A stretch of 64,000 nt of DNA from Canibacter zhuwentaonis (GCF_018531145.1 NZ_JAHDSZ010000001.1:413040-477039); one strand, 5' to 3'. Shown: positions 1 through 8,444, counted from the stretch's first letter. Numbers and translations are program-made. The notes: a model not told the origin generated them from the sequence alone.

Positions 1-384
1 GCGGCGAGCTTTCACGTTTAGCCTGTTTCTGCTATCGGTTGTGAGCGGATACTCAACATTTTTGCCGACCGTTTTTGAATGAAACAGGTTGAACTGTTGA
101 AATATCATGCCGATATTGTGGCGCTCCTGCCGCAGCTCGGACTCTTTCATGGTGACGATATTTGCGCTGTCACCGACCGTGATGAAGCCGCTGTCGGCGC
201 GTTCCAGCCCATTAATAAGACGCAGCAGCGTTGATTTGCCAGCTCCTGAATAGCCGATAATCGCGTGAATCTCACCCGCCGCAATATCAATGCTCACGTT
301 GTCAACAGCGGGGGTTTTCTCGCCCGCCCGATTTTTATTTTCCCCGTATGTTTTTGAAACATCGGATATCACAACTCGTGACAT
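1..384 (-). CDS. metN: Methionine ABC transporter ATP-binding protein MetN (C-terminus beyond window)
   Basis: The open frame starts with ATG at 384 and runs off the left edge after 128 codons. It begins MSRVVISDVSKTY, has a Walker A box GYSGAGKST near residue 50 and a Q-loop FQQFNLFHSKTV near residue 102. That Q-loop wording is typical of the MetN subfamily, which energises D/L-methionine import at the membrane. It lies 77 bases downstream of metQ on the same strand, so metQ is transcribed first, and the permease gene metI is expected just outside the window. The signature motif, Walker B and any C-terminal NIL domain are not visible. The MetN call therefore rests on the N-terminal third plus the metQ neighbour. 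Confidence 0.85.
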   Translation of the reverse strand, partial: MSRVVISDVSKTYGENKNRAGEKTPAVDNVSIDIAAGEIHAIIGYSGAGKSTLLRLINGLERADSGFITVGDSANIVTMKESELRQERHNIGMIFQQFNLFHSKTVGKNVEYPLTTDSRNRLNVKARR

Positions 385-461
385 TTATTTACTCTCTGCT
401 CTAAACTCGCTCAAAAAACAGGGCGGGCGGCAGTAAGACAGCTCCCGCCCGCAATTTTTAG

Positions 462-1376
462 TTAGGATTTTTTATTGCGAATATCCTGCTGTACTTTTTT
501 CAAAGACTCGCGCAGCTCGCTAGCAGGCACCTTCAAGGTCACAGCGCTACCGTCGGAGGCTTTCAAAAGTTCCTCCTGCACCTCTTTACTGTTTTGATAG
601 ATCTCAACGAGTTTTTTGTAGGTTGGGTTGTCGGCGTCTTGAGCCCGCGCGGTGAAGTGATTCACGTACGGCAACGCGCTCGGGTCGCTCGGATCATCGC
701 CAAACAGTGCGTCATCAAATTTAAGACCTGCTTTAGCAACAAAGTCATTGTTGATAACAGCGCCGGCAAGATCGTTTAACGAGCTCGCTGTTAGGGTTGC
801 GTCAATCTCGCGCACCTTTACCTTAGACTCTTCTTTAAGAATATCGTCAAGGTTGGAGAAAATACTGCCGCCGTTTTTAAGCTTCAAAAGTTTCGCCTGC
901 TGCAGCACAAGTAGCGCACGCGCCCTGTTTGACTCGTCGTTAGGGATTGCGATTTCACCGCCGGCTGGAATCTCAGCGACGCTCTTATACTTTGTAGAAT
1001 ACAGCGAAAGCGGGAAAATCGCTGTTGAACCAATCGGCACCAGCGTGTCGTTAGCAGACTCGTTGTAGGCTGCCAGGTAAGCATTGTGCTGGAACTGGTT
1101 CAGGTCAATTTCGCCCGCGCTCAAAGCCGGGTTTGGCTGATTGTAGTCGCTGAAATCAACCAGCTTAACTTCGATGCCCTCTTTTTTAGCGGCATCAATG
1201 AACTTTTGCCAGTGCGGATCGCTCGCACCGACGGTGCCTATTTTCACCGTTTTTGTTGCGCTCTCATTACTGCCAGCGCCTTCAGATTTCGCATCGTTTG
1301 TGCCCGAGCATCCGCTCAAAACCAGTGCGCACACAGCAGCCGCAGCTGTTAGGCCGATTACTTTTTTGAATCCCAT
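462..1376 (-). CDS. metQ: Methionine-binding lipoprotein MetQ (NLPA family)
   Basis: This 304-residue protein is the substrate-binding lipoprotein of a MetNIQ-type importer. The N-terminus is a lipoprotein signal with lipobox LSGC at residues 20-23, so the mature protein should be anchored through Cys23 on the outer face of the membrane. The body contains VGASDPHWQKF, VDFSDYNQPNPAL and GEIDLNQFQHNAYL, the characteristic opening of the NLPA/MetQ fold. AACAGGAGTT sits just upstream of the ATG and supports the start. A short hairpin (CCCCT/AGGGG) lies in the leader about 25 bases before the start. I see no S-box architecture, so regulation by methionine or SAM is not evident. Confidence 0.92.
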   Translation of the reverse strand: MGFKKVIGLTAAAAVCALVLSGCSGTNDAKSEGAGSNESATKTVKIGTVGASDPHWQKFIDAAKKEGIEVKLVDFSDYNQPNPALSAGEIDLNQFQHNAYLAAYNESANDTLVPIGSTAIFPLSLYSTKYKSVAEIPAGGEIAIPNDESNRARALLVLQQAKLLKLKNGGSIFSNLDDILKEESKVKVREIDATLTASSLNDLAGAVINNDFVAKAGLKFDDALFGDDPSDPSALPYVNHFTARAQDADNPTYKKLVEIYQNSKEVQEELLKASDGSAVTLKVPASELRESLKKVQQDIRNKKS

Positions 1377-1563
1377 TTTTAACTCCTGTTAAACCGTTTT
1401 CCCCCTAAATCAGGGGCTTGTAACAATTATGAACGAGGTTTATTCAAGAGTCATAATTTTCTGTAACACTGCGTAACACTTCGCCGCCAGCGTTAACTCT
1501 CCAGCACGATTGCAGAGATATATTACAGCTACCACCAACGGCCTAATTCTTATAGAATAAGTG

Positions 1564-2406
1564 CTACATACGTTCCTCAAAATATTTCAGAACATTATCA
1601 ACCTGTTTTTGCTCAATATTTTTGACGAAGTTTTCCATGTAAGACCAGTTAGAGTCACCGTTTTTGTCTATAGGAAGCATTATTTTTTGACGCTTAATTC
1701 TTGTTTGGCTGAATTTATACCCGTATCCATATTTTGAATCAGATCTATTCTCAATTGATGTTTTCAAGAATAATCCCACTTCCTTATTTATACGGCGATT
1801 ATCTTTTCCACGTATTTTTTCAACATGATCTGTTGCGATGAAATCACTTCCTTGATATGAAACATAACCTATTGTTGCACTATCAACCGTTAGAACCCCA
1901 CCTTTTTCTGTAGGTAAATTATCATAAAATCCCTCTAATCCGTTATTTGTAGCTGCGCAAGTTATTCTCGGTATCAGTCCATTTTTATTCAGCTTAGACG
2001 GATGTGTGGTAATTGTGCCACGAACTTCAAAAACACCGTCAACTCCACCAATAAAAAATTCTCCCCATTCAACGTCTGTGAGCATTTCAGGACAAAGAAA
2101 CAAATCGAGCAGTCTCTTTTCATAGTATCCCTTCAACTCCTGTCGTTGTTTATTTTTTCTTTCTCTAATGTATTCTTGCATGAAATGCCAGTTGGGGTGA
2201 CCGTCTTTGTATGCGGGAAGCATAATCTTATCTCTTGCCAGCCTATTTACTCTGAGTTGTTTCCCGTATGAATATTTACAACTTAGCACATTCAATCTTG
2301 AAGTAAGGAACAAATAAATTTCATCACTAAATACGCCATTTTGTAAAACAGTTATATTATCGTCGCACTTAAACTCGCCTTTTTGAAAAAATGCATTTCC
2401 GAACAT
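1564..2406 (-). pseudogene. Type I/BcgI-like specificity (S) subunit, 5'-truncated remnant
   Basis: A 280-residue frame that resembles the DNA-recognition subunit of type I or BcgI-like restriction systems. It carries two copies of the conserved block that ends each target-recognition domain: about residues 44-100 (KYSYGKQ...IMLPAYKDGHPNW...) and about 225-280 (KYGYGYK...IMLPIDKNGDSNW...). Each runs into a charged helix. A complete S subunit starts with a full first recognition domain; here the first domain has only its end, so the gene lost its 5' part. The DNA is much more AT-rich than its neighbours, indicating acquisition. Just upstream is the beginning of a methyltransferase gene that breaks off, as expected if one deletion joined the two. 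Expression or function of this fragment is doubtful. Confidence 0.65.
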
Positions 2407-2414
2407 ATCAATAG

Positions 2415-2519
2415 TTATAGCTTTATTATGCTACTTCCCTGTGCCGAAAAGTCGCTCAAACCAACGCTCTTCAGCATATCCCACACTAAAAGATCTGTCG
2501 TCTTCTCTTTTTTAGGCAT
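2415..2519 (-). pseudogene. N-terminal stub of an HsdM/BcgI-like methyltransferase
   Basis: A 34-codon frame starting ATG at 2519 behind a GAGGGGAG ribosome-binding site, ending TAA at 2415. It reads MPKKEKTTDLLVWDMLK... then ...VGLSDFSAQGSSI before stopping. From memory this matches the start of N6-adenine methyltransferase subunits (HsdM/BcgIA-like) of Firmicutes, where the next residues would be KEI and a long methylase body. That body is absent. The stub ends a few bases from the start of the truncated specificity subunit at 2406. I read this as a deletion scar that removed most of the methylase/nuclease gene and the front of the S gene. It is too short for standard gene finders. Confidence 0.55.
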
Positions 2520-2594
2520 ACCGCGCTCCCCTCAATAGCTCCCGGTGGTTTTAATGTCAACTCAAACACAACCCCGTTTACTACAGACACCCGA

Positions 2595-3197
2595 TTAACT
2601 ACCAATTATATCTGACTTAATCTCAATGGCGCGGCGGATCGCACTGCGTGCCGCGGCATACTCGCCCGCGGCGCGCAACACAATGCCGTAGCGCTGCTGC
2701 GCCTGCCAGTTATCGGGCTGCTGCTGCGCTATTTCGCGCAACTCTGGCAGCGCCGCCAGCGCGTCCGCGCGATTGACGCGCCCGCTGTTATCGACGCGAA
2801 TCTGCAGATCCACAACCCCGCCCTGCGCGTCCAGCTCTGCTGACAGTTTGCTTGCCCGGTAGCCGAATTTCAGCTCCTGATACAGCCCCCACAGCGCGAT
2901 CAGGCTCAGCACGGCAAGACCCGCGGACATCAGCACCCCGACAATACTGCCCGAGCTGGACAGCACAACCGTACGGTACAGCACACCGCCTATATAAACG
3001 AGCAAAAGCACCGCCATTATTGGCACAGCGGCAAATTTAAGGCGGTGTTGGCGCGGTTGTGCAGCCAGCCCGCTGTTTTTAGCCCTCGCGTCAGCTATGC
3101 CCGAATTTGCACTCTCAGAGCTGGTTGCCGGCAGTTTTGTAACCTGCGGATCGGTTGCCCCCGGGGTTGCAAACTCCCCTTCAGCATTGCGCGACAC
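2595..3197 (-). CDS. Membrane-anchored protein with C-terminal TPR-like repeat
   Basis: A 200-residue protein of unknown specific function. It has a polar Ser/Ala-rich N-terminus (1-50), two membrane helices at about 55-72 and 82-105, then a soluble domain. Near 160-195 that domain carries a TPR-like helix pair (NWQAQQRYGIVLRAAGEY followed by AARSAIRRAIEI). The start is GTG at 3197, whose G is also the last base of the M16 stop codon (TAGTG), so translation is probably coupled to the protease gene. TPR units usually mediate protein contacts. A role as partner or regulator of the protease is possible but not shown. Confidence 0.7.
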   Translation of the reverse strand: MSRNAEGEFATPGATDPQVTKLPATSSESANSGIADARAKNSGLAAQPRQHRLKFAAVPIMAVLLLVYIGGVLYRTVVLSSSGSIVGVLMSAGLAVLSLIALWGLYQELKFGYRASKLSAELDAQGGVVDLQIRVDNSGRVNRADALAALPELREIAQQQPDNWQAQQRYGIVLRAAGEYAAARSAIRRAIEIKSDIIGS

Positions 3198-4549
3198 TAT
3201 TTAACCAATCCGGCGCGCGCAATATCGCCCACGGCAACCGTTGTGCTTAAGCCGCCCAGCAGGTATCCCGCAAGTTCTGTGATGTCGGCTTTGCTAACCG
3301 CTGCGATCCGCTCCTGTGCCGTGTCAAGATCCCAGAACTCTCCCGAACCCAATTCTGCCCGCGCGAGTCTGGCCATTCTTGTTTCTGAGCTCTCAAGCGC
3401 AAGCGCGGCGGATCCGCCAAGCTGCCCCACAGCACGCGCGAGTTCAGCATCGCTCACGGGCTCAGAAGCGATTTTTTCTAGCTCGGTTTTAGCAATTTGG
3501 ATCACCCGTGCTGCTTTTTCGGGCGCGCACGCGGCGTACATTCCGAACACTCCGCCCGCCGCATAGCTTGAGCCAAAAGAGTACGCGGTGTATGCTAGCC
3601 CGTGTTTTTCACGGATTTCTTGAAACAGCCTGCTTGACATGCCGTCTCCAAAAATCGAGTTTAACACCGAAAACGCGAAGCGCCGCGAGTCACCACGCTT
3701 TAGCCCGGGGCCGCCCAGCAGCAGGTGCACCTGCTCGCTGCTGCGCTGTATAAAGTTTGCTTCGTGCGGCGCATACTCGGGCGTGGCAACGCTTGCGCGG
3801 CGCGGTGCGGGATCCGCCACGAGCGCGCTATCCCAACTCTCACCGGCGGCTGCCACCGATGAGCTAACCTGTTTTACAAACTCCTCGTGATCAACAGCTC
3901 CCGCGGCCGTGACAACAAGCTGCGCCGGGGTGTAGTGCTGCTGATAGTGCTGCCAAACGCTCTGCCTGTTTGCGGCGCGGATAATTTCGGGAGTTCCCCC
4001 TATCGGGCGGCCAAGCGCAGAATCTGGCAGCACGGTTTCAAAAAATGTTTCGTGCGCTAAATCTTCGTGATCATCCGCTGCCATTGCGAGTTCTTCAAGA
4101 ATAACGCCGCGCTCAAGCTCAAATTCGCGCTCATCAAGCACGCTTGCGCACACCATATCGCTCAGCAGTGCTACAGTGTGCGCAAGATCGGTGTCGCGCA
4201 CTTTTGCGTGGTAGCAGGTAAACTCTTTTGCCGTCATCGCATTGTGCTGCGCGCCCATCATGTCAAACTCTTCTGCTATCTGATAGGCGCTGCGGCTCAC
4301 GGTTCCTTTAAACAGCAGGTGCTCCAAAAAATGTGTTGACCCCAGGCTGACGGGCTCTGTCGGCTTGTCTGCCTGCTCGTCTGCCGAGCCAACCCCCACC
4401 CAGTATCCCAGCGCAACGCTGCGCATACCGGAAATGTTCTCTGTGAGAATGCGCAGCCCGTTTGGTAACAGAGTGCGGCGGATCTGCACCCCGTTTAGAT
4501 TAATACTGAACTCCGGTTGTAAATGCGGCAATAAAATTGGCTCTGTCAT
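3197..4549 (-). CDS. M16-family zinc metallopeptidase
   Basis: This 450-residue protein is an insulinase-type (M16) peptidase related to bacterial and mitochondrial processing proteases. The inverted zinc motif HFLEH is at residues 73-77 (ligands His73 and His77, catalytic Glu76). The third ligand fits Glu153 in VILEELAMA, the expected spacing of about 76. The C-terminal half carries the second M16 fold (LLLGGPGLKRGDSRRF, FGDGMSSRLFQEIREK with its RLFQEIRE motif). In related actinobacteria an M16 gene commonly follows pnp directly. Here two small cassettes and a hairpin separate them, so this gene probably needs its own promoter. It overlaps the downstream TPR gene by one base. Confidence 0.92.
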   Translation of the reverse strand: MTEPILLPHLQPEFSINLNGVQIRRTLLPNGLRILTENISGMRSVALGYWVGVGSADEQADKPTEPVSLGSTHFLEHLLFKGTVSRSAYQIAEEFDMMGAQHNAMTAKEFTCYHAKVRDTDLAHTVALLSDMVCASVLDEREFELERGVILEELAMAADDHEDLAHETFFETVLPDSALGRPIGGTPEIIRAANRQSVWQHYQQHYTPAQLVVTAAGAVDHEEFVKQVSSSVAAAGESWDSALVADPAPRRASVATPEYAPHEANFIQRSSEQVHLLLGGPGLKRGDSRRFAFSVLNSIFGDGMSSRLFQEIREKHGLAYTAYSFGSSYAAGGVFGMYAACAPEKAARVIQIAKTELEKIASEPVSDAELARAVGQLGGSAALALESSETRMARLARAELGSGEFWDLDTAQERIAAVSKADITELAGYLLGGLSTTVAVGDIARAGLVK

Positions 4550-4581
4550 GCCCTCTAGAGTAACTAGCTAAACTGAAAATA

Positions 4582-4615
4582 GGAGGGTGCTAGCCAAAAT
4601 CGACCAACACCCTCC
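4582..4615 (-). terminator. Stem-loop terminator after the second small membrane gene
   Basis: GGAGGGTG pairs with CACCCTCC around an 18-base loop. On the minus strand the stem is followed by TATTTT. It lies 14 bases past the stop of the small membrane gene at 4630 and before the M16 gene, so it probably closes the secreted-protein/membrane-protein cassette. Confidence 0.6.
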
Positions 4616-4629
4616 CGACAGCTTAACCG

Positions 4630-4836
4630 CTACACTTTTCGCTCTTTCGCATCCTGATCTAATCGCCACAGACCAAACACGCAAAGAGCAGCACCGCCAG
4701 CGGCATATAGCCAGCTGTTAATATCCAACCATGTATCGCCGCTTAAAAACGATAATCTATAATACAGTGATATTAAAACCTTGAAAACAACCAGTGTCAA
4801 AAGAAATTGAAACCATATATTCGTAAAAAGTTTCAT
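4630..4836 (-). CDS. Small two-helix membrane protein, candidate immunity protein (copy 2)
   Basis: A 68-residue protein with two predicted membrane helices, about residues 6-27 and 41-59, and a charged tail ending KERKV. TAGGAGG six bases before the ATG is a strong ribosome-binding site. It is a clear paralogue of the protein at 5702-5917: both carry FLSG[DE]TW[LV], then SW and a hydrophobic helix, at the same spacing. It follows the secreted-protein gene by 21 bases and they share a terminator, so they form a two-gene operon. Small membrane proteins paired with secreted peptides are often immunity proteins. That role is inference here; I recognise no family. Confidence 0.7.
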   Translation of the reverse strand: MKLFTNIWFQFLLTLVVFKVLISLYYRLSFLSGDTWLDINSWLYAAGGAALCVFGLWRLDQDAKERKV

Positions 4837-4857
4837 ATTAAACCTCCTAGCATTAAC

Positions 4858-5448
4858 TTAAAGTTTTCTATGACAAGCAAGTGCTGCCGCACCAAGCGAT
4901 ATCGCTATCCTAGCTGGTCCTCCAAGCGCTCGAACCAAAAAAGGATCAAAGATTCTAGCAACAGTTCTTGCAGTTAAACCCCAGTTCCGTGCCCTCACAC
5001 CCTCTCTTATCGCGCGGAGAATTCCAGGAAACTTGCGAACACTAAACCCAAGCAGGCGGTCTCCTATACACTCTACGAACTCAGGCACTCCCATGACAGA
5101 TGCTGTAGCGTATGAATTTTGTTTTTTTCCATCAAGAGAATTAACAGCGTATGCTAATGCATAAAAATCGCTAAGCTTACTTTCATAACCTGCAGCCTTT
5201 ATATATGCTTCATTAACATACACTCGACCTTGATCGTTTACAGGCAGATAATGTGTGAATATAAATTCCAGATCAGAAGCAAGCTGATCTATATCTATAC
5301 TTTCTTGTGTTTGAGAAGAAGCGTGCTGATAGCTATTACTCTCAAAAGTACCAGCTACAGCCACTCCAGATGTGGCGAAAACAAGCGAAGCAGTCAGTGG
5401 TACGCCGACGAGGCACTTCACCATACGCGAGTTACGTAAAATAATCAT
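4858..5448 (-). CDS. Secreted protein with cationic two-Cys C-terminal domain, bacteriocin-like candidate
   Basis: A 196-residue exported protein. Residues 1-32 form a Sec signal (basic start, hydrophobic core, AVA before Gly33). The middle (33-120) is polar, resembling a propeptide or exported scaffold. The last 70 residues (127-196) are strongly basic, glycine- and alanine-rich and helical. They lie between the only two cysteines of the mature chain, Cys127 in FVECIGDRL and Cys192 in ALACHRKL. The layout (signal, acidic/polar middle, cationic amphipathic end with two Cys) resembles secreted antimicrobial proteins of Gram-positives, but I cannot name a family. The gene has its own promoter and is followed by a small membrane protein. 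A second copy of its upstream region and first codons lies at about 6004-6183. Confidence 0.7.
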   Translation of the reverse strand: MIILRNSRMVKCLVGVPLTASLVFATSGVAVAGTFESNSYQHASSQTQESIDIDQLASDLEFIFTHYLPVNDQGRVYVNEAYIKAAGYESKLSDFYALAYAVNSLDGKKQNSYATASVMGVPEFVECIGDRLLGFSVRKFPGILRAIREGVRARNWGLTARTVARIFDPFLVRALGGPARIAISLGAAALACHRKL

Positions 5449-5501
5449 GCCCCTAGTAGTCCTTTCTTTGATAGGATATTAATAAGTCTATCGATAATTA
5501 A

Positions 5502-5530
5502 TTTGTAGCATAAAAATCACATAAAGTCAA
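5502..5530 (-). promoter_or_regulatory. Promoter of the secreted-protein operon
   Basis: On the minus strand, TTGACT (5530-5525) and TACAAA (5507-5502) are separated by 17 bases, a good sigma-A-type promoter. It lies about 55 bases before the ATG at 5448, with an AAAGGACT ribosome-binding site between. The corresponding region of the other cassette keeps the TTTATGCTAC element around the -10. Confidence 0.55.
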
Positions 5531-5593
5531 AATCGTTTCAAGCGCAATGTTTTCTAATCGTATCTTTCCAAACAGATCATGTTAAATGTCTGT

Positions 5594-5638
5594 ATAAACA
5601 AAGCGGAGTCTCGCCCAGCAATAATCCGCTTTGTTTAT
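5594..5638 (-). terminator. Stem-loop terminator after the first small membrane gene
   Basis: A perfect 14-base stem (ATAAACAAAGCGGA with TCCGCTTTGTTTAT) around a 17-base loop, whose 3' arm is T-rich. It sits 64 bases past the stop of the gene at 5702. It resembles the terminator behind pnp at 6141-6183 in both stem and loop. Confidence 0.7.
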
Positions 5639-5701
5639 GACCATACTAAAGACAAAAGGGGTCAACTCAAAATAAACTAGTGCTCCGTTACAAACTAAAC
5701 A

Positions 5702-5917
5702 CTAACCTTTTTTTTCTTGCGCAGAGTCCCATAATCGTTGACCTAACGGCATAGCAAACGTAGCAACAATCGCAAAGAGAACAGCGAATATCCAACTTTC
5801 CAGGTTTACCCACGTCTCACCGCTTAAAAACGGTAATCCTTGAAACACCCCAAACAGAAGTTTGAAAAAAAGCAGCGACAGAATAAAATCAAATACTGTG
5901 AGTAAAGAAATCTTCAT
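5702..5917 (-). CDS. Small two-helix membrane protein, candidate orphan immunity protein (copy 1)
   Basis: A 71-residue paralogue of the protein at 4630-4836, with helices near 4-25 and 41-60 and the shared core LPFLSGETWVNLESW. An upstream ATG would give 79 residues. I prefer the ATG at 5917 because GGGGAG lies seven bases before it and the length then matches the paralogue. The start codon overlaps the stop of a 32-codon upstream frame (ATGA), so translation may be coupled. No intact secreted-protein gene precedes it, only the remnant of one. If these proteins give immunity, this is an orphan immunity gene. Confidence 0.65.
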   Translation of the reverse strand: MKISLLTVFDFILSLLFFKLLFGVFQGLPFLSGETWVNLESWIFAVLFAIVATFAMPLGQRLWDSAQEKKG

Positions 5918-6012
5918 TTTATTCTCCCCATCAACGGGCAAAATCTATAAAGCAACTTATCGTTATTGAGCAAAGCAGTATCTAACCGCCTAAAATTGCG
6001 TGAAATAATCAT
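5914..6012 (-). pseudogene. Remnant of a second secreted-protein gene, now a 32-codon upstream frame
   Basis: The frame starts at ATG 6012 behind AAGGGAC and begins MIISRNFRR, against MIILRNSRM in the intact secreted protein at 5448. After about nine codons the similarity ends and the frame runs without a signal sequence to a TGA at 5914, inside the start of the small membrane gene. The simplest reading is that the body of a duplicate secreted-protein gene was deleted, leaving promoter, start and membrane-protein gene. It may still act as a translated leader. Confidence 0.55.
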
Positions 6013-6183
6013 GTAACCAGCAGTCCCTTACTTGATAGGATATCGACGAGTCTAGATAATCTATTTATACCACAGGTAGCATAAAGTTCATAATTAACAC
6101 AATCGCAACTCTACTTCAGAACTCCACCCAACAGGAACATAAACAAATACGGAGTCCCGCGTAGCAAGACTCCGTATTTGTTT
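6004..6183. repeat. Diverged duplicate block B: terminator, promoter region and gene start
   Basis: Counterpart of block A (5443-5638). It keeps the order start codon, CTTGATAGGATAT, AGTCTAGATAA, GTAGCATAAA and the AAACAAA...GGAGTC hairpin. A TATAAAT on the minus strand could serve as -10 for the downstream small membrane gene, though I see no good -35. Confidence 0.65.
6141..6183 (-). terminator. Terminator of pnp
   Basis: A perfect 16-base stem (AAACAAATACGGAGTC with GACTCCGTATTTGTTT) and an 11-base loop, 18 bases past the pnp stop. The 3' arm is T-rich on the minus strand. It should isolate pnp from the small cassettes. Confidence 0.8.
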
Positions 6184-6200
6184 AACCTGGTTACTAAGGC

Positions 6201-8444
6201 TTATTCAGCGCTCTCGTCGTTATCATCAGAGGCTGGCATTACCAGCGCGAGTGACAGCTTACCGCGATCATCAATCCGGCTCACCTCAACAAGCACTTTC
6301 TGACCCACGTTAAGCACCTCTTCAAGGTCATTAACGCGCTTGCCCTCGTTCAGCTTGCGCACCTCAGAAATGTGCAAAAGCCCGTCACGCCCTGGCAGCA
6401 GCGAAATAAACGCGCCGAGCCCCTCACGCAGGTTTACAACTGTGCCAAGATACTGCTCGCCAACCTCGGGGTTCTGCGGGTTCGCGATTGCGTTTACCTG
6501 CGCAACAGCCGCGTCAGCAGCGCTTGCCTGATCCGCTCCAATATAGACTGTGCCGTCATCATCAATTGAGATTTCAGCGCCCGTCTCGTCTTGGATGCCG
6601 TTAATGGTTTTACCCTTAGGACCGATCAGCTCGCCGATCTTATCAACCGGGATTTTCACGGTCACAATACGCGGCGCAGTTGGCGCCATTTCGTCAGGTT
6701 CGCTAATAGCCTCGTTAATCAGCTCAAGAATCGTGTCGCGCGCCTCTTTAGCCTGCGACAGAGCACCCACAAGCACATCCGATGGGATACCGTCAAGTTT
6801 AGTGTCAAGCTGGATCGCGGTCACAAAATCACTTGTTCCAGCAACTTTGAAGTCCATATCGCCGAGCGCATCTTCAGCGCCCAGAATATCTGTCAGGGTT
6901 GCATACCTGGTAACGCCGTCAACCTCGTCGCTCACAAGCCCCATTGCGATACCCGCAACCGGTGCGCGGAGCGGCACACCAGCATTTAGCAGCGCAAGGG
7001 TTGAAGCGCACACCGAGCCCATCGAGGTTGAGCCGTTTGATCCCAATGCCTCAGAAACCTGGCGGATCGCGTAAGGGAACTCCTCACGGCTAGGCAAAAC
7101 AGGCACTAGCGCCCGCTCTGCCAAGAAACCGTGACCGATTTCCCGGCGCTTAGGGCTGCCCACGCGACCTGTCTCACCCGTTGAATAAGGTGGGAAATTG
7201 TAGTGGTGCATATAGCGCTTTGCGGTTGCAGGAGACAGCGAATCTATCTGCTGCTCCATCTTTAGCATATTCAGGGTTGTAACGCCCAGAATCTGAGTTT
7301 CACCGCGCTGGAACAGAGCCGATCCGTGCACTCTCGGAATTACCTGCACCTCAGCGTCAAGAGCCCTGATGTCGCGCAGCCCGCGCCCGTCGATCCGCGC
7401 GCCCTCTTTCAAAATGCGCGCGCGCACAATCTGCTTTGTCACCGACTTGTACGCCGCAGCAACCTGCGATAGCGCAGTTTCGGGGAGTTCTTCACACTCA
7501 ACACGCGCAGTAATTTCAGCAACAACGCGCTCTTTTAGCTCGTCATCAGCCTGCTGGCGCTCCTGCTTGTCTGCGATTTTGTAAATATCTACAAGCTCTG
7601 CCGCTGCAAGCTCGGCAACAGCGTTGTACAGCTCGGTTTCGTACGGCGGGAAAACCGGATACTCAGCAAGCTCTTTGGCCGCCTGCGCCGCAAGCTCCTG
7701 CTGCGCATCCACCAGCACACTAATAAACTTCTTAGATGCTTCAAGACCCTCTGCAACAACGCTCTCATCGGGTTTACGCGCGCCGTCCTGAATCAGCTCC
7801 CAGCTGATCTCGGTCGACTCCGCCTCAACCATCATAATCGCGATGTCTTTTGAGCCGTCAGCCGCAGTAACCTGCCTTCCTGCAACAACCAGATCAAAAA
7901 CGGCTTTCTCAAGCTGTTTTGCGGATGGGAAAGCAACCCACTGATCTTCTATAAACGCCATACGCACACCGCCGATTGGCCCGGAGAAAGGCAGACCTGA
8001 AATCTGGGTTGCAGCGCTGGCGGCGTTAATTGCTAGCGCGTCATAAAACTCGCCCGGAGCAATAGACAGCACAGTTACAACAATCTGCACCTCGTTGCGA
8101 AGCCCGTCAATAAACGACGGACGTAGCGGACGGTCAATCAAACGGCAAACAAGAATGGCTTCTGTGCTCGGGCGACCTTCCCTGCGGAAAAAAGAACCGG
8201 GGATTTTACCCGCAGCGTATGCGCGCTCTTCAACATCTACTGTAAGCGGAAAAAAGTCAAAGTTTTCACGAGGCTGCTTTGAAACGCTAGTAGCGCTCAA
8301 CAACATTGTTTCCTCGTCTAGGTATGCAGCAACAGCTCCCTGCGCCTGCTGCGCAAGCCTGCCCGTCTCAAAACGAACAGTACGAGTGCCGAATTTGCCG
8401 TTGTCTATTACGGCTTCAGCGAATTTAATTTCAGGACCCTCCAC
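6201..8444 (-). CDS. pnp: Polyribonucleotide nucleotidyltransferase (PNPase)
   Basis: A 747-residue phosphorolytic 3'-5' exoribonuclease of mRNA turnover. The two RNase PH-like domains are visible: the first from residue 1 with [29 protein letters not shown], the second with [12 protein letters not shown] and [17 protein letters not shown]. They are followed by a KH domain ([21 protein letters not shown] with the GPKG loop) and an S1 domain ([22 protein letters not shown]). Length is normal for actinobacteria. The usual upstream partner rpsO is not adjacent; serA lies upstream, past a stem-loop. A strong terminator follows. Confidence 0.97.
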   Translation of the reverse strand: MEGPEIKFAEAVIDNGKFGTRTVRFETGRLAQQAQGAVAAYLDEETMLLSATSVSKQPRENFDFFPLTVDVEERAYAAGKIPGSFFRREGRPSTEAILVCRLIDRPLRPSFIDGLRNEVQIVVTVLSIAPGEFYDALAINAASAATQISGLPFSGPIGGVRMAFIEDQWVAFPSAKQLEKAVFDLVVAGRQVTAADGSKDIAIMMVEAESTEISWELIQDGARKPDESVVAEGLEASKKFISVLVDAQQELAAQAAKELAEYPVFPPYETELYNAVAELAAAELVDIYKIADKQERQQADDELKERVVAEITARVECEELPETALSQVAAAYKSVTKQIVRARILKEGARIDGRGLRDIRALDAEVQVIPRVHGSALFQRGETQILGVTTLNMLKMEQQIDSLSPATAKRYMHHYNFPPYSTGETGRVGSPKRREIGHGFLAERALVPVLPSREEFPYAIRQVSEALGSNGSTSMGSVCASTLALLNAGVPLRAPVAGIAMGLVSDEVDGVTRYATLTDILGAEDALGDMDFKVAGTSDFVTAIQLDTKLDGIPSDVLVGALSQAKEARDTILELINEAISEPDEMAPTAPRIVTVKIPVDKIGELIGPKGKTINGIQDETGAEISIDDDGTVYIGADQASAADAAVAQVNAIANPQNPEVGEQYLGTVVNLREGLGAFISLLPGRDGLLHISEVRKLNEGKRVNDLEEVLNVGQKVLVEVSRIDDRGKLSLALVMPASDDNDESAE

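Larger units (their letters stand above)
5443..5638. repeat. Diverged duplicate block A: terminator, promoter region and gene start
   Basis: This stretch aligns with 6004-6183. Shared pieces in order along the plus strand: AATAATCATG (start codon of the secreted gene), AGTCC...CTTGATAGGATAT, AGTCTA, GTAGCATAAA, and a hairpin with ATAAACAAA...GGAGTC...AGCAA...TGTTTA. The two blocks head two tandem cassettes. Divergence is considerable, so the duplication is old or the copies came separately. Confidence 0.7.

Noticed and set aside
1377..1563. SAM riboswitch upstream of metQ
   Set aside because: Only a five-base-pair hairpin is visible; the kink-turn and multi-stem layout of an S-box are missing.
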